Positions 17,674 to 26,480 of a stretch of 64,000 bases of DNA are shown in pieces (within the stretch, counting starts at the first letter, position 1; each line of letters opens with the position of its first letter). Made by a program: the position numbers and the translations under genes. Source of the DNA: Alphaproteobacteria bacterium (GTDB taxonomy: Bacteria > Pseudomonadota > Alphaproteobacteria > ATCC43930 > CGMCC-115725); NCBI GenBank assembly GCA_028871455.1, contig JAGWNF010000004.1:62001-126000 (forward strand). Direction: 5' to 3'. The notes under the pieces are model-generated. The model did no database searches. It was not told the origin of the DNA and worked only from the letters and a program-made list of their open reading frames with translations.

Positions 17674-19503
17674 CTATTCCACCGTCACGCTCTTCGCCAG
17701 GTTGCGCGGCTGGTCGACGTCGGTGCCCTTGTGCACCGCGACGTGATAGGCCAGGAGCTGCACCGGGATCGCGTAGAGCAAGGGTGCGACGAAGGGATCG
17801 CAGCGCGGCACCTCGATCTCGTGCGCCGACTGGCCGTTGAGCCGTGCCAGGCCCTCGCGGTCGGAGATCATCATCACCTTGCCGCCGCGCGCCAGGACTT
17901 CCTGGACGTTCGAGAGCGTCTTGTCGAAGAGCGCGTCCGACGGGGCAAGCACCACAACCGGCACGTTGTCGGAGATCAGCGCGATGGGCCCGTGCTTCAT
18001 CTCGCCGGCGGCGTAGCCTTCGGCGTGGAGGTAGCTGACCTCCTTCAACTTCAAGGCGCCTTCGAGCGCCAGCGGATAGGCGGTGCCGCGGCCGAGATAG
18101 AGCACGTCGCGCGCGCCGGTTTCGACCAGCCATTCGGCCATCGCCTCGATGCGCGCGTCGTGCGCCAGGACGTCGGCGGCGCGCTCGGGCACTTCGGTGA
18201 GCGCCAGGGTGAGATCGCCCTCGCGCTTGGCGTCGATGGCGCCACGCGACCGGGCGAGCGAGATCGCGAGACAGGCGAGGACGACGAGCTGGGTCGTGAA
18301 GGCCTTGGTCGAGGCGACGCCGATCTCGGGACCGGCCATGGTCTGGAACACCGCGTCGGAGGCGCGGGCGATCGAGCTTTCGGGCTGGTTGACGATCGAC
18401 AGGATGCGCGCGCCCTGTGATTTCGCGTAGCGCAGCGCCGCGAGCGTGTCGGCGGTCTCGCCCGATTGCGAGATGAAGAGCGCGAGGGTGTTCCTGGGCA
18501 CGAGGCCTTCGCGGTAGCGGAACTCCGACGCGATGTCGACCTCGCACGGCAGGCGCGCCAGGCCCTCGATCCAATAGCGCGCGATCAGGCCGGCGTTGTA
18601 GGAGGTGCCGCAGGCGACGATGGCGATGCGCTCGATCGATTTCAGATCGAAGGGCAGCTTGGGCAGGTGGACCGAGCGCGTCGCCGGATTGAAGAGCGCG
18701 CGCAGGGTGTCGCCGATCACCGCCGGCTGCTCGAAGATCTCCTTTTTCATGAAATGCGGATGGCCGGCCTTGCCGATGAGCGCGTCGGAGAGCGCGGTCT
18801 TGCGGATCTCGCGGTTGGCGATGCGGTTCTCGGCGTCGTAGATGGTGGCGCCGTCCTGGCTCACCACCGCCCAGTCGCCTTCCTCGAGATAGACCAGATC
18901 CTGGGTCAGCGGCGCCAAGGCCAGCGCGTCGGAGCCGACATACATCTCGCCGGCGCCATAGCCGATGGCGAGCGGCGAGCCGCGGCGGGCGCAGATGAGG
19001 CTGTCGTGATGGCCGGCGAAAAGCATCACCAGCGCGAAGGCGCCGTGGAGACGGGCGAGCGCGCTCGCCACCGCCTCCTGGGGCGAGGCGCCGCCGTGGA
19101 GATAGCGCGTCAGCAGCATGGCGACGGCTTCGGTGTCGGTTTGGGTTTCGAATTTGTAGCCGGCGGCCGTGAGCTCGGATTTGAGCTCGGAGAAATTCTC
19201 GATGATGCCGTTGTGGACGACGGCGACGCGGTCGGTGGCGATCGGGTGGGCGTTGGTCTCGTTGGGCACGCCGTGGGTCGCCCAGCGGGTGTGGCCGATG
19301 CCGATGCGGCCGGTGACGGGTTCCTTCGCCAGGCGGCGGGCGAGATTGTCGAGCTTGCCCTCGGCGCGGCGGCGGTCGATGTGACCGTTGACCAGCGTGG
19401 CGATGCCGGCGGAATCATAGCCGCGGTACTCGAGGCGCTTCAGGCCTTCGAGCAGCAGCGGCGCCGCCTCGCCCTTGCCGACGATGCCGACAATGCCGCA
19501 CAT
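17674..19503 (-). CDS. glmS: Glutamine--fructose-6-phosphate aminotransferase
   Basis: 609 residues, normal length. Makes glucosamine-6-phosphate, the first step to UDP-GlcNAc for peptidoglycan and LPS. The N-terminal glutaminase has Cys2 after Met (MCGIVGIVG) and HTRWATHG. Two SIS domains follow (CGTSYNAGLI, ISQSGETADTLAAL), and it ends [13 protein letters not shown]. The start at 19503 is fixed by the Met-Cys pair. The start codon overlaps the stop of the DUF559 gene (TGATG). The 3' end is the classic Tn7/genomic-island target and here is followed by the island remnant. Confidence 0.97.
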   Translation of the reverse strand: MCGIVGIVGKGEAAPLLLEGLKRLEYRGYDSAGIATLVNGHIDRRRAEGKLDNLARRLAKEPVTGRIGIGHTRWATHGVPNETNAHPIATDRVAVVHNGIIENFSELKSELTAAGYKFETQTDTEAVAMLLTRYLHGGASPQEAVASALARLHGAFALVMLFAGHHDSLICARRGSPLAIGYGAGEMYVGSDALALAPLTQDLVYLEEGDWAVVSQDGATIYDAENRIANREIRKTALSDALIGKAGHPHFMKKEIFEQPAVIGDTLRALFNPATRSVHLPKLPFDLKSIERIAIVACGTSYNAGLIARYWIEGLARLPCEVDIASEFRYREGLVPRNTLALFISQSGETADTLAALRYAKSQGARILSIVNQPESSIARASDAVFQTMAGPEIGVASTKAFTTQLVVLACLAISLARSRGAIDAKREGDLTLALTEVPERAADVLAHDARIEAMAEWLVETGARDVLYLGRGTAYPLALEGALKLKEVSYLHAEGYAAGEMKHGPIALISDNVPVVVLAPSDALFDKTLSNVQEVLARGGKVMMISDREGLARLNGQSAHEIEVPRCDPFVAPLLYAIPVQLLAYHVAVHKGTDVDQPRNLAKSVTVE

Positions 19504-19988
19504 CAGAGCACCGGAGGCGCCGAGACGCGCCGACTCTTCTTTAGGCCCCTCACCCCAGCCCTCTCCCCCTTCGGGGGCGAGGGAGTAGAGCGATCCTTCG
19601 TTACCCTCTCCCCGCCTGCGGGGAGAGGGAAGGGTGAGGGGTCGGCGAGCGCGGATTCGATGGCCGCCAGCACGCCCGGCAGATTGTCGTTCACGTCGTT
19701 GTTCCAGAAGCGGATGACACGATAGCCGTGCGCCGCAAGCGTTCGACTGCGCGCCGCGTCGCTCGACGCCTGGGCCGCATGCTGACCGCCATCGAGCTCG
19801 ACGACCAAACGCCGCAACGGACAGGCGAAATCGACGATGTAATGACCGATCAGCAGCTGGCGGCGGAACTTGGCGCCGGCGAAGCCGCGCGCGCGCAGCG
19901 CGCGCCACAAGCGCTGTTCGACATCCGTCTGATGGCGCCGCAGCTCGCGGGCTCGGACCGTCGTCGACGCGTCGGGGCGACCGCGCAT
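19503..19988 (-). CDS. DUF559 (Vsr-like nuclease fold) protein with repeat-derived tail
   Basis: 161 residues from the ATG at 19988. The core is a normal DUF559 domain: RARELRRHQTDVEQRLWRAL, GAKFRRQLLIGHYIVDFAC, VELDGGQH and YRVIRFWNNDV, with the catalytic Asp/Glu positions present. After NLPGVLAAIESALADPS the tail is translated from repeat copies 17 and 16 (PFPLPAGGERV, PSPPKGERAGVRG). The stop overlaps the glmS ATG as TGATG. The gene sits between glmU and glmS, so glmS translation may be coupled to it. Confidence 0.82.
   Translation of the reverse strand: MRGRPDASTTVRARELRRHQTDVEQRLWRALRARGFAGAKFRRQLLIGHYIVDFACPLRRLVVELDGGQHAAQASSDAARSRTLAAHGYRVIRFWNNDVNDNLPGVLAAIESALADPSPFPLPAGGERVTKDRSTPSPPKGERAGVRGLKKSRRVSAPPVL
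19546..19584. repeat. Dispersed palindromic element, copy 16
   Basis: CCCCTCACCCCAGCC head, CTCTCCCCC-TTC-GGGGGCGAGGG stem; coding for the DUF559 tail. Confidence 0.85.
19603..19641. repeat. Dispersed palindromic element, copy 17, reversed
   Basis: ACCCTCTCCCCGC-CT-GCGGGGAGAGGG stem followed by AAGGGTGAGGGG, i.e. the head on the other side. Confidence 0.85.
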
Positions 19989-19997
19989 GGCCGCCCT

Positions 19998-20026
19998 ACC
20001 CCTCACCCCGTTTCGGGGGCAAGGGT
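19998..20026. repeat. Dispersed palindromic element, copy 18 (partial)
   Basis: ACCCCTCACCCCGTTTCGGGGGCAAGGGT, just upstream of the DUF559 start. Confidence 0.75.
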
Positions 20027-20044
20027 GAAAAGGAAACGCCCGGC

Positions 20045-20087
20045 TCCCTCGCCCCGCGCAAGCGGGGAGAGGGTTGGGATGAGGGGT
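20045..20087. repeat. Dispersed palindromic element, copy 19, reversed
   Basis: TCCCTCGCCCCGCGCAAGCGGGGAGAGGG stem with a TTGGGATGAGGGG tail. Confidence 0.8.
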
Positions 20088-20133
20088 CATTGAAATTCGT
20101 TTCGACCATCCGCAAGCGCGCCCTGCCGCACGA

Positions 20134-20171
20134 CCCCTCACCCTGCCCTCTCCCCCTTCGGGGGCGAGGGT
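20134..20171. repeat. Dispersed palindromic element, copy 20
   Basis: CCCCTCACCCTGCC head, CTCTCCCCC-TTC-GGGGGCGAGGG stem; last copy in the window, downstream of glmU. Confidence 0.85.
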
Positions 20172-20206
20172 TCAATTACCATACCCCAAAATTCCCCAAC
20201 CCAACC

Positions 20207-21583
20207 TTACCGCCGGCCTTTGGCGGCGGGTTTGGCGTCGCGGGCGGCGATCTCGGCCTTGCGGCGGGCGCGCCAGGCCTTGGCGGCGCCGGGCTTCAGC
20301 CGCTGGCGCGCGCGGCCCAAGGCAAGCGCGTCGGCCGGCACGTTGTCGGTGATGACGCTGCCGGCGGCGATCATCGCGCCGGGGCCGATCGAGAGCGGCG
20401 CCACCAGCGACGCGTTGGTGCCGACGAAGACGCCCTTGCCGATGTTGGTGCGGAATTTCTCGACGCCGTCGTAGTTGCAGGTGATCGAGCCGGCGCCGAT
20501 GTTGGCGTCCTCGCCCACCGTGCTGTCGCCGAGATAGGCGAGATGGTTCGCCTTGACGCCCGACGCCAGGCGCGAATTCTTGACCTCGACGAAATTGCCG
20601 ATGTGGACCTCGGTGCCGAGCAGCGCGCCGGGACGCAAGCGCGCAAAAGGGCCGATGCGGGCGTGGTCGCCGATGGTCGCTCCCACGATATGACAAAAGG
20701 CGGGAATGGACACGCCCTCGCCCACTTTGACGCCGGGGCCGAAGACGACAAACGGACCGACGACGGTGTCGCGGCCGATCTTGGTGTCGGCGCAGAGGAA
20801 GACGGTCTCGGGCGCGGTGAAGCTGACGCCGCTTTCCATCGCCCGCCAGCGCAGGCGCTGCTGCATCACGGCTTCGGCATAAGCCAGCTCGTCACGCGAA
20901 TTCACGCCGAGGAGCTCGGCCGGGTCGCCCTCGGCGGTGCGGCAGATGAGGCCCTTGCTGCGCGCCAGGCCGATGACGTCGGTCAGATACTGCTCGCCCT
21001 GGGCGTTGTGGGCGGCAAGCTGGCCGACGAGGTCGAACAGCACCGGCGCCTTGACCAGCATGACGCCGGAAGAGACGAAATCGACGGCGCGCTCCTCTTC
21101 GGTGCAATCCGCCGCCTCGACAATACGCGCGAGCGAGCCGTCGTCGGCGAGGATGAGGCGGCCATAGGGACCGCCGTCGGCCAGGCGCATGCCGAGGACG
21201 ATCACCGCGGCGTTGGGCTGGCGCTTGCGCGCGTCGAAGAGCGGCTTGAAGGTCTCGCGCGTGACCAGCGGCGCGTCGCCGGCGACGATCAGGATGTCGT
21301 GCGTATAGCGGCCCAAAAGCGACTTCGCCGCGGCGACCGCGTGGCCGGTGCCCTTGGGCTGGCGCTGGATGACGAAATCGGCCGGCGCGATCGCGGCGAC
21401 GACGTCGTTCTGGTTGGGGCCGATCACCACCGCCAGGTGCTGCGGCTTCAACGCGCCGACCGCGCCGAGCACGTGCTGGATCAGCGGCCGGCCGGCGACC
21501 TCGTGCAGCACCTTGGGGCGCGCCGAGCGCATCCGCGTGCCCTTGCCGGCGGCCAGGATGAGAGCGGCGAACGAGGCGGGCAT
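20207..21583 (-). CDS. glmU: Bifunctional UDP-N-acetylglucosamine pyrophosphorylase / GlcN-1-P acetyltransferase
   Basis: 458 residues. The N-terminal uridylyltransferase has LILAAGKGTRMRS and QPKGTGHAV. The C-terminal left-handed beta-helix acetyltransferase has hexapeptide repeats (VVGPFVVFGPGVKVGEGV) and the active-site region VKNSRLASGVKANHLAYLGD with CNYDG. It completes UDP-GlcNAc synthesis begun by glmS, which lies downstream on the same strand; repeat copies and the DUF559 gene separate them. Confidence 0.97.
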   Translation of the reverse strand: MPASFAALILAAGKGTRMRSARPKVLHEVAGRPLIQHVLGAVGALKPQHLAVVIGPNQNDVVAAIAPADFVIQRQPKGTGHAVAAAKSLLGRYTHDILIVAGDAPLVTRETFKPLFDARKRQPNAAVIVLGMRLADGGPYGRLILADDGSLARIVEAADCTEEERAVDFVSSGVMLVKAPVLFDLVGQLAAHNAQGEQYLTDVIGLARSKGLICRTAEGDPAELLGVNSRDELAYAEAVMQQRLRWRAMESGVSFTAPETVFLCADTKIGRDTVVGPFVVFGPGVKVGEGVSIPAFCHIVGATIGDHARIGPFARLRPGALLGTEVHIGNFVEVKNSRLASGVKANHLAYLGDSTVGEDANIGAGSITCNYDGVEKFRTNIGKGVFVGTNASLVAPLSIGPGAMIAAGSVITDNVPADALALGRARQRLKPGAAKAWRARRKAEIAARDAKPAAKGRR

Positions 21584-21690
21584 CCGCGTCTCTTAAGGAA
21601 AGGCGCCGGGCGCGTCTAGCTTTATATAGGCGCGGCGCGGGCGGCGATTCCTTGACAGCCGCAAGGCCGGCGCCTTATCTCACCGGCCAC

Positions 21691-21765
21691 GGGCGCTTAG
21701 CTCAGCGGGAGAGCACACCCTTCACACGGGTGGGGTCGTAGGTTCAATCCCTACAGCGCCCACCA
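21691..21765 (+). tRNA. tRNA-Val (anticodon CAC)
   Basis: 75 bases with encoded CCA. Acceptor stem GGGCGCT / AGCGCCC, D-arm GCTCAGCGGGAGAGC, anticodon stem CACCC-TTCACAC-GGGTG giving CAC, and T-arm GTAGGTTCAATCCCTAC. All four helices pair. Confidence 0.97.
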
Positions 21766-21819
21766 TCGCCCCCGAGCCGCACCCCCGCCGGACCGCAGCC
21801 AGACACCAGGGAGACCCGA

Positions 21820-22128
21820 ATGAAGTTCCGCCCCTTGCACGACCGCGTCGTGATCCGCCGCCTGAAGCAGGAGGAAAAGACCGCGGGCGGCATCATCATC
21901 CCCGATACCGCCCAGGAAAAGCCGCAGGAGGGCGAGGTCGTCGCCGTCGGCCCCGGCGCGCGCGACGACCAGGGCAAGCTGCATCCGCCCGAGGTCAAGG
22001 CCGGCGACCGCGTGCTCTTCGGCAAATGGTCGGGCACCGAGGTCAAGCTCGACGGCGAGGAACTCCTCATCATGAAGGAGAGCGACCTCATGGGCGTCAT
22101 CGAAGGCAAGCCGACCAAGAAGAAATAG
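21820..22128 (+). CDS. groES: Co-chaperonin GroES
   Basis: 102 residues: [13 protein letters not shown], the mobile-loop region [33 protein letters not shown], and a slightly long Lys-rich end (KPTKKK). It caps the GroEL folding chamber. ATG with GGGAGA upstream. No groEL follows; the next gene is on the other strand. The groEL partner must be elsewhere, or this is an additional groES copy. Confidence 0.95.
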   Translation: MKFRPLHDRVVIRRLKQEEKTAGGIIIPDTAQEKPQEGEVVAVGPGARDDQGKLHPPEVKAGDRVLFGKWSGTEVKLDGEELLIMKESDLMGVIEGKPTKKK

Positions 22129-22149
22129 CGCCGCCGGCGCGGCGCCGGC

Positions 22150-22749
22150 TCAGAACCCGCCGTGGAAGCCGCCCATTGGCCCGAGCAGGATGACGTCCGC
22201 CACCTTCTTCTGCGCCTCGTCGAACGCCGCATAGAGCGGCTTGACCGCGGCGCTGGTGCGCTTGAACGCCTCGAGCCGCGCCGCCAGCACTTTCTCCTGA
22301 TCGTCGAGCCGCTCCGGCAGCGGCTTGGCCGCCCAGCCCCCGGCGTAAAACGGCCGCACCCGCAGGTTGATCGTCTTGGCGTTCGCGTGCACGGCTGCGG
22401 CGAACGCGTTCCATTCCGGCATCTGCTTGTCGGTGATCTTCAACTCGGCCTTGAGGAACGCCAGGCGGCCGTCGACGAACTCGACGGCGCTGTCTTCGTC
22501 TTCGCCCCACGCACCCCACATGCCGCCCATCATCCACGGACCCATGCCATGGAAGTCACGGTCGTAGCCCGGACCGCCGCGGCCATAGCCCATCATCGGT
22601 CCGTAGCCGTAACCGCCCATCATGCCATAACCCCCGCCGGCTCCCGGTCCTGGCGCCGGTGCGGCACCATCCGTATCTGCCGCTAGGCTCGACGAACCCG
22701 CCAAAAGCAGCAGCGCCGCCGCCGCTGTCAATGTGCGCCAGCCGGTCAT
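22150..22749 (-). CDS. Spy/CpxP-like (LTXXQ) periplasmic protein
   Basis: 199 residues from the ATG at 22749, which has a perfect AGGAGG ribosome site. Signal peptide ends near SSSLA. A Gly/Met/Tyr-rich low-complexity segment follows (GGYGMMGGYGYGPMMGYGRG) that could bind copper through Met. The helical Spy-like domain has LKITDKQMPEWNAFAAAV. Divergent from cueR-copA and preceded by an FNR-type box with a TATGGT -10 at the right distance, it is likely a periplasmic metal/envelope-stress chaperone. Confidence 0.82.
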   Translation of the reverse strand: MTGWRTLTAAAALLLLAGSSSLAADTDGAAPAPGPGAGGGYGMMGGYGYGPMMGYGRGGPGYDRDFHGMGPWMMGGMWGAWGEDEDSAVEFVDGRLAFLKAELKITDKQMPEWNAFAAAVHANAKTINLRVRPFYAGGWAAKPLPERLDDQEKVLAARLEAFKRTSAAVKPLYAAFDEAQKKVADVILLGPMGGFHGGF

Positions 22750-22805
22750 GGAAACCTCCTGAAAGAAGCTGATCTCGGACCATACGTGCGGTCCGTGCGG
22801 TCGCA

Positions 22806-22819
22806 TTGATCTGAATCAA
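22806..22819. promoter_or_regulatory. FNR/FixK-type box upstream of the Spy-like gene
   Basis: TTGATCTGAATCAA, all ten defined positions match. If it is a class II site, the start point falls near 22771, after a TATGGT box (22784-22779, minus strand), giving a leader of about 22 bases. Confidence 0.65.
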
Positions 22820-22830
22820 CCCTGCCGCTC

Positions 22831-22861
22831 TTGACCTTCCAGTCACTGGAACCTTTATAAG
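22831..22861 (+). promoter_or_regulatory. CueR/MerR-type promoter of cueR
   Basis: TTGACC (22831-22836), 19-base spacer, TATAAG (22856-22861). The spacer carries TTCCAG-TCA-CTGGAA. The over-long 19-bp spacer with a central palindrome is the hallmark of MerR-family activated promoters, and the palindrome fits the CueR half-sites. Confidence 0.85.
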
Positions 22862-22888
22862 TGATAGGCCATGCAGGCGAGGCAAATC

Positions 22889-23284
22889 ATGAATATTGGT
22901 GAAGTCGCAAACCAGGCGGGCGTAGCGCCCAAGACGATCCGCTATTACGAGAGCGTCGGACTGATTCCAGCTGCCACGCGCCGCGCCAACGGCTATCGCG
23001 ACTACCGCACGGCCGATTTACATACCCTGCGCTTCATCCAGCGTGCCCGTGCGCTCGGCTTCGCAGTCGCTGAAGTCGAGGAATTGCTCACGCTGTGGCG
23101 CAACAAGCGGCGCAAGAGTTCTGCGGTCAAGGCGATGGCAACGGCCAAGATCGACGAAATCGATCGCAAGATCGCGGCGCTCCAGGCGATGAAACGCGCG
23201 ATCCGCTACCTCACGGCAAATTGCCACGGCGATACCCGGCCCGAGTGCCCGATTCTCGACGAACTGGCCGGTGGGCGCGCTTGA
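22889..23284 (+). CDS. cueR: Copper-responsive MerR-family regulator CueR
   Basis: 131 residues starting MNIGEVANQAGV. MerR HTH followed by the dimerisation helix and a copper loop CHGDTRPEC. With the start at 22889 the two ligands fall at Cys112 and Cys120, the same numbers as in E. coli CueR; this supports the second ATG over the one at 22871. It twists its over-spaced promoter into an active form on binding Cu(I). Autoregulated by the promoter at 22831; copA follows 45 bases later. Confidence 0.92.
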   Translation: MNIGEVANQAGVAPKTIRYYESVGLIPAATRRANGYRDYRTADLHTLRFIQRARALGFAVAEVEELLTLWRNKRRKSSAVKAMATAKIDEIDRKIAALQAMKRAIRYLTANCHGDTRPECPILDELAGGRA

Positions 23285-23294
23285 TCCAGATCAG
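23281..23294. promoter_or_regulatory. FNR-like box before copA
   Basis: TTGATCCAGATCAG matches nine of ten defined positions. It overlaps the last codon of cueR; its centre lies about 42 bases before the copA ATG. Confidence 0.4.
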
Positions 23295-23329
23295 GGTGCC
23301 CGAGGCGCGTCCAAACCTATAGGCTATCC

Positions 23330-25681
23330 ATGGACCAAATGACTCACCATCATGCGACGCCGCCCGACGAGCGCGGCGCACGCGCGATCGATCCGGTCTG
23401 CGGCATGACAGTTAATCCGGAAAAAACGCCGCACCGGACGCACTATCACGACCAAGATTATTTCTTCTGTAACGCCGGCTGCCGCGCGAAGTTCGAAACC
23501 ATACCGGAGAAATATCTTCAGCCGAAGCCGTCGACGCCGGCGGATCATCCTGCCGCACCGCCGGGAACGAAGTGGACTTGCCCGATGCATCCCGAGATCG
23601 TGCGCGACGCGCCCGGCGTTTGCCCGATCTGTGGCATGGCGCTCGAGGCGATGACGCCTGCGCTGGTCGAGCAGAAAAATCCCGAGCTGATCGACATGGC
23701 GCGGCGGTTCTGGATCGGCACCCTGCTGGCGCTGCCAATCGTCGTTGTCGAGATGAGCGACCACATTCCTGGTCTCGATCTTCATCACTACCTCTCGCCA
23801 CGGACGTCAATCTGGATCCAGTTCTTGCTGGCCACGCCGGTCGTACTATGGGGCGGGTGGCCGTTCTTCCAGCGCGGGTGGGCGTCGTTTGTCAGCCGCA
23901 ATCTCAACATGTTCTCGCTGATCGCGCTCGGCACTGGCGCGGCCTATGTCTATAGCCTTGTCGCCACCTTCGTGCCGCAGGTCTTTCCAGCGTCGCTGCG
24001 CGACGCCGCCGGCAATGTTGCGGTCTATTACGAAGCGGCGGCCGTCATCACCGTACTCGTCCTGCTCGGCCAGGTGCTCGAGCTGCGCGCACGCGAGCGG
24101 ACCGGTGGCGCGATCCGCGCCCTGTTGAAACTCGCGCCCAAGACCGCACGACGCCTGCGCACCGATGGCAACGACGAGGAAATTCCGCTCGAAGCGGTCC
24201 ACATCGGCGACCGCTTGCGCGTCCGGCCCGGCGACAGCGTGCCGGTGGACGGTAGCGTCATCGACGGCCGCAGCGCGGTCGATGAATCGATGGTGACGGG
24301 CGAGTCCATGCCGGTCGAAAAAGCACCGGACGACAAGTTGATCGGCGGCACGATCAATGGCACCGGCGCCCTGGTGATGCGGGCGGAAAAAATCGGCGCC
24401 GATACCATGCTGGCGCGCATCGTTCAGATGGTCGCCGAGGCGCAGCGCAGCCGGGCACCAATCCAGAAGCTCGCCGATGCGGTCTCGTCCTGGTTTGTGC
24501 CAGCCGTCGTCGCGGTTGCGGCGATCTCTTTCGTCGTCTGGCTGTTCTGGGGACCGACGCCCGCTTTCGCCTATGCCTTGGTCACCGCCGTCTCGGTTCT
24601 GATCATCGCTTGCCCATGTGCGCTCGGCCTAGCCACGCCGATGTCAATCATGGTGGGAGTCGGCAAGGGCGCGACGGCGGGGGTACTGATCAAGAACGCC
24701 GAGGCGCTGGAGCGGCTGGAGAAAGTCGACACGCTGGTGATCGACAAGACTGGCACGCTCACTGAAGGCAAGCCGCGCGTCGTCGCGGTGGTACCGGCGG
24801 CCGCGTTCGACGAGACCGCCGTCCTGTCGCTCGGCGCCAGCCTCGAGCGGTCGAGCGAGCATCCGCTCGCCGCCGCCATCGTTTCGACCGCCGTCCAACG
24901 CGGCTTGGCGCTCAGCGACGTCCGCGACTTCGCCTCAGTGACCGGCAAAGGCGTGACTGGCAAAGTCGGCGTACGTGCGGTCGCCATCGGGAACGCCGCT
25001 CTTCTTAAGCAACTCGGCATATCAAGCAAGGATCTCGACCCGCGCGCCGACCAGCTGCGCCGTGAGAGTGCGACGGTGATGTTTGTCGCCATCGATAGGC
25101 ATCTCGCGGGCCTGATCGCAGTCGCCGATCCGATCAAGGCAACAACGCCCGATGCACTCGCCAGTCTGCGGCGCGACGGCATCCGCATCGTGATGGTGAC
25201 CGGCGACAACCACGCCACGGCGCAGGCGGTCGCGGCGAAACTCGGCATCGCCGAGGTCGAAGCCGAGATTCTGCCAGACCAGAAGAACGCGATCGTCCGA
25301 CGACTGCGGCACGAGGGTCGCGTGGTCGCCATGGCCGGCGATGGCGTCAACGACGCGCCAGCGCTGGCCGAGGCTGACGTCGGCATCGCCATGGCCACCG
25401 GCACGGAAGTCGCCATGCAGAGTGCCAGCGTGACGCTAGTCCACGGCAACCTTGCCGGCATTGTGCGGGCGCGCCGGCTGAGCCGGGCAACCATGCGCAA
25501 TATCCGGCAGAATCTGATCCTCGCCTTCGTCTACAACACGCTCGGCATTCCGATTGCCGCCGGCGTATTCTACCCGTTTTTCGGACTGCTGCTCAGTCCG
25601 ATCATCGCCGCCGCGGCGATGAGCTTCAGCTCGCTCTCGGTCGTGAGCAACGCGCTGCGGCTACGCTTCGCGCGGATCTAA
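23330..25681 (+). CDS. copA: Copper-exporting P1B-type ATPase with YHS and heavy-metal-binding N-terminus
   Basis: 783 residues. A His-rich start (MTHHH) leads into a YHS domain ([21 protein letters not shown]) and then a zinc-ribbon-like metal module ([16 protein letters not shown]). There is no classical CxxC HMA domain. The pump has the CPC motif at about Cys428, TGES, the phosphorylated Asp472 in DKTGTLTEG, an SEHPLA nucleotide loop and [10 protein letters not shown]. It moves Cu(I)/Ag(I) out of the cytoplasm. It follows cueR, with an FNR-like box between them. Its stop directly abuts the convergent maiA stop. Confidence 0.95.
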   Translation: MDQMTHHHATPPDERGARAIDPVCGMTVNPEKTPHRTHYHDQDYFFCNAGCRAKFETIPEKYLQPKPSTPADHPAAPPGTKWTCPMHPEIVRDAPGVCPICGMALEAMTPALVEQKNPELIDMARRFWIGTLLALPIVVVEMSDHIPGLDLHHYLSPRTSIWIQFLLATPVVLWGGWPFFQRGWASFVSRNLNMFSLIALGTGAAYVYSLVATFVPQVFPASLRDAAGNVAVYYEAAAVITVLVLLGQVLELRARERTGGAIRALLKLAPKTARRLRTDGNDEEIPLEAVHIGDRLRVRPGDSVPVDGSVIDGRSAVDESMVTGESMPVEKAPDDKLIGGTINGTGALVMRAEKIGADTMLARIVQMVAEAQRSRAPIQKLADAVSSWFVPAVVAVAAISFVVWLFWGPTPAFAYALVTAVSVLIIACPCALGLATPMSIMVGVGKGATAGVLIKNAEALERLEKVDTLVIDKTGTLTEGKPRVVAVVPAAAFDETAVLSLGASLERSSEHPLAAAIVSTAVQRGLALSDVRDFASVTGKGVTGKVGVRAVAIGNAALLKQLGISSKDLDPRADQLRRESATVMFVAIDRHLAGLIAVADPIKATTPDALASLRRDGIRIVMVTGDNHATAQAVAAKLGIAEVEAEILPDQKNAIVRRLRHEGRVVAMAGDGVNDAPALAEADVGIAMATGTEVAMQSASVTLVHGNLAGIVRARRLSRATMRNIRQNLILAFVYNTLGIPIAAGVFYPFFGLLLSPIIAAAAMSFSSLSVVSNALRLRFARI

Positions 25682-26326
25682 TTATCTTTCGAAGTCGGGC
25701 TGCTGGTCGGGCGCCGCGCGCTTGAAGGCGTCGAGCTTCATGCAGTTGCCGAAGACGCGCGCGATGATCGGATAGGGTGTCATGTCGAAGCTTGGATAGC
25801 GCTTGGCGTTGAACACCTGCGGCACGAGACAGATATCGGCGAGGCCCGGCGCATCGCCGTGACAGAAATCACCGGTGCGCGGATCACGCAGCGTCGGCTC
25901 GAGCGCCTCGAATCCCAACCGGATCCAGTGATTGAACCACTGCTCGATCGCCTTCTCGTCGTGTCCGAGAGGCTTCGCCAGGTAACGCAGCACGCGCAGG
26001 TTGTCGAGCGGATGGATGTCGGCTGCGGTAATCTGCGCGAGCGCTCGGATGCGCGCGCGATCCTCCGGCCCTTCCGGTAGCAGTTTGGGCGACGGATGGA
26101 TCTCTTCGAGATATTCGATGATTGCCAGCGACTGCACGAGGCGCGCACCGTCACTTTCGAGCAACGGCACCAAGCCTTGCGGATTCTTGGCAAGATAGAC
26201 CGAATCCCGCTGCTCGTTCCTGCGCAGGTGGACGAAGGCTGGCTCATACGCGAGGCCCTTGAGATTGAGCGCGATGCGCACGCGGAATGCCGCCGAGGAG
26301 CGGAAATAGCCATAGAGCTTCAGCAT
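25682..26326 (-). CDS. maiA: Maleylacetoacetate isomerase (zeta-class GST)
   Basis: 214 residues. GST fold with YFRSSAAFRVRIALNLKGL (active-site Ser region), NPQGLVPLL, SLAIIEYLEE and GDAPGLADICLVPQ. It isomerises maleylacetoacetate to fumarylacetoacetate in tyrosine/homogentisate breakdown using glutathione. The other pathway genes are not in the window. Divergent from the MarR gene, which is the likely regulator. Confidence 0.9.
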   Translation of the reverse strand: MLKLYGYFRSSAAFRVRIALNLKGLAYEPAFVHLRRNEQRDSVYLAKNPQGLVPLLESDGARLVQSLAIIEYLEEIHPSPKLLPEGPEDRARIRALAQITAADIHPLDNLRVLRYLAKPLGHDEKAIEQWFNHWIRLGFEALEPTLRDPRTGDFCHGDAPGLADICLVPQVFNAKRYPSFDMTPYPIIARVFGNCMKLDAFKRAAPDQQPDFER

Positions 26327-26336
26327 CGAATGCTGT

Positions 26337-26352
26337 CAACCGGTGTTGGTTG
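26337..26352. promoter_or_regulatory. Possible MarR operator between maiA and marR-type gene
   Basis: CAACC-GGTGTT-GGTTG, a short 5-bp inverted repeat just upstream of the maiA start. Suggestive only. Confidence 0.25.
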
Positions 26353-26480
26353 CACTGTTTTTCGTCGGCGAACACGGCGGCGTCAAGTTGCGGCGCCTTG
26401 GCCGCGAGAACCGCACGCCACTTGACGCCTGGCCTTAAAGGCGCGACCGTTAACAATGAAACTATCTCTTTGGGGGAGTA

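Noticed and set aside
19503-19988. glmS ribozyme upstream of glmS
   Set aside because: The space is occupied by a coding DUF559 gene, and the ribozyme is known mainly from Gram-positive bacteria.
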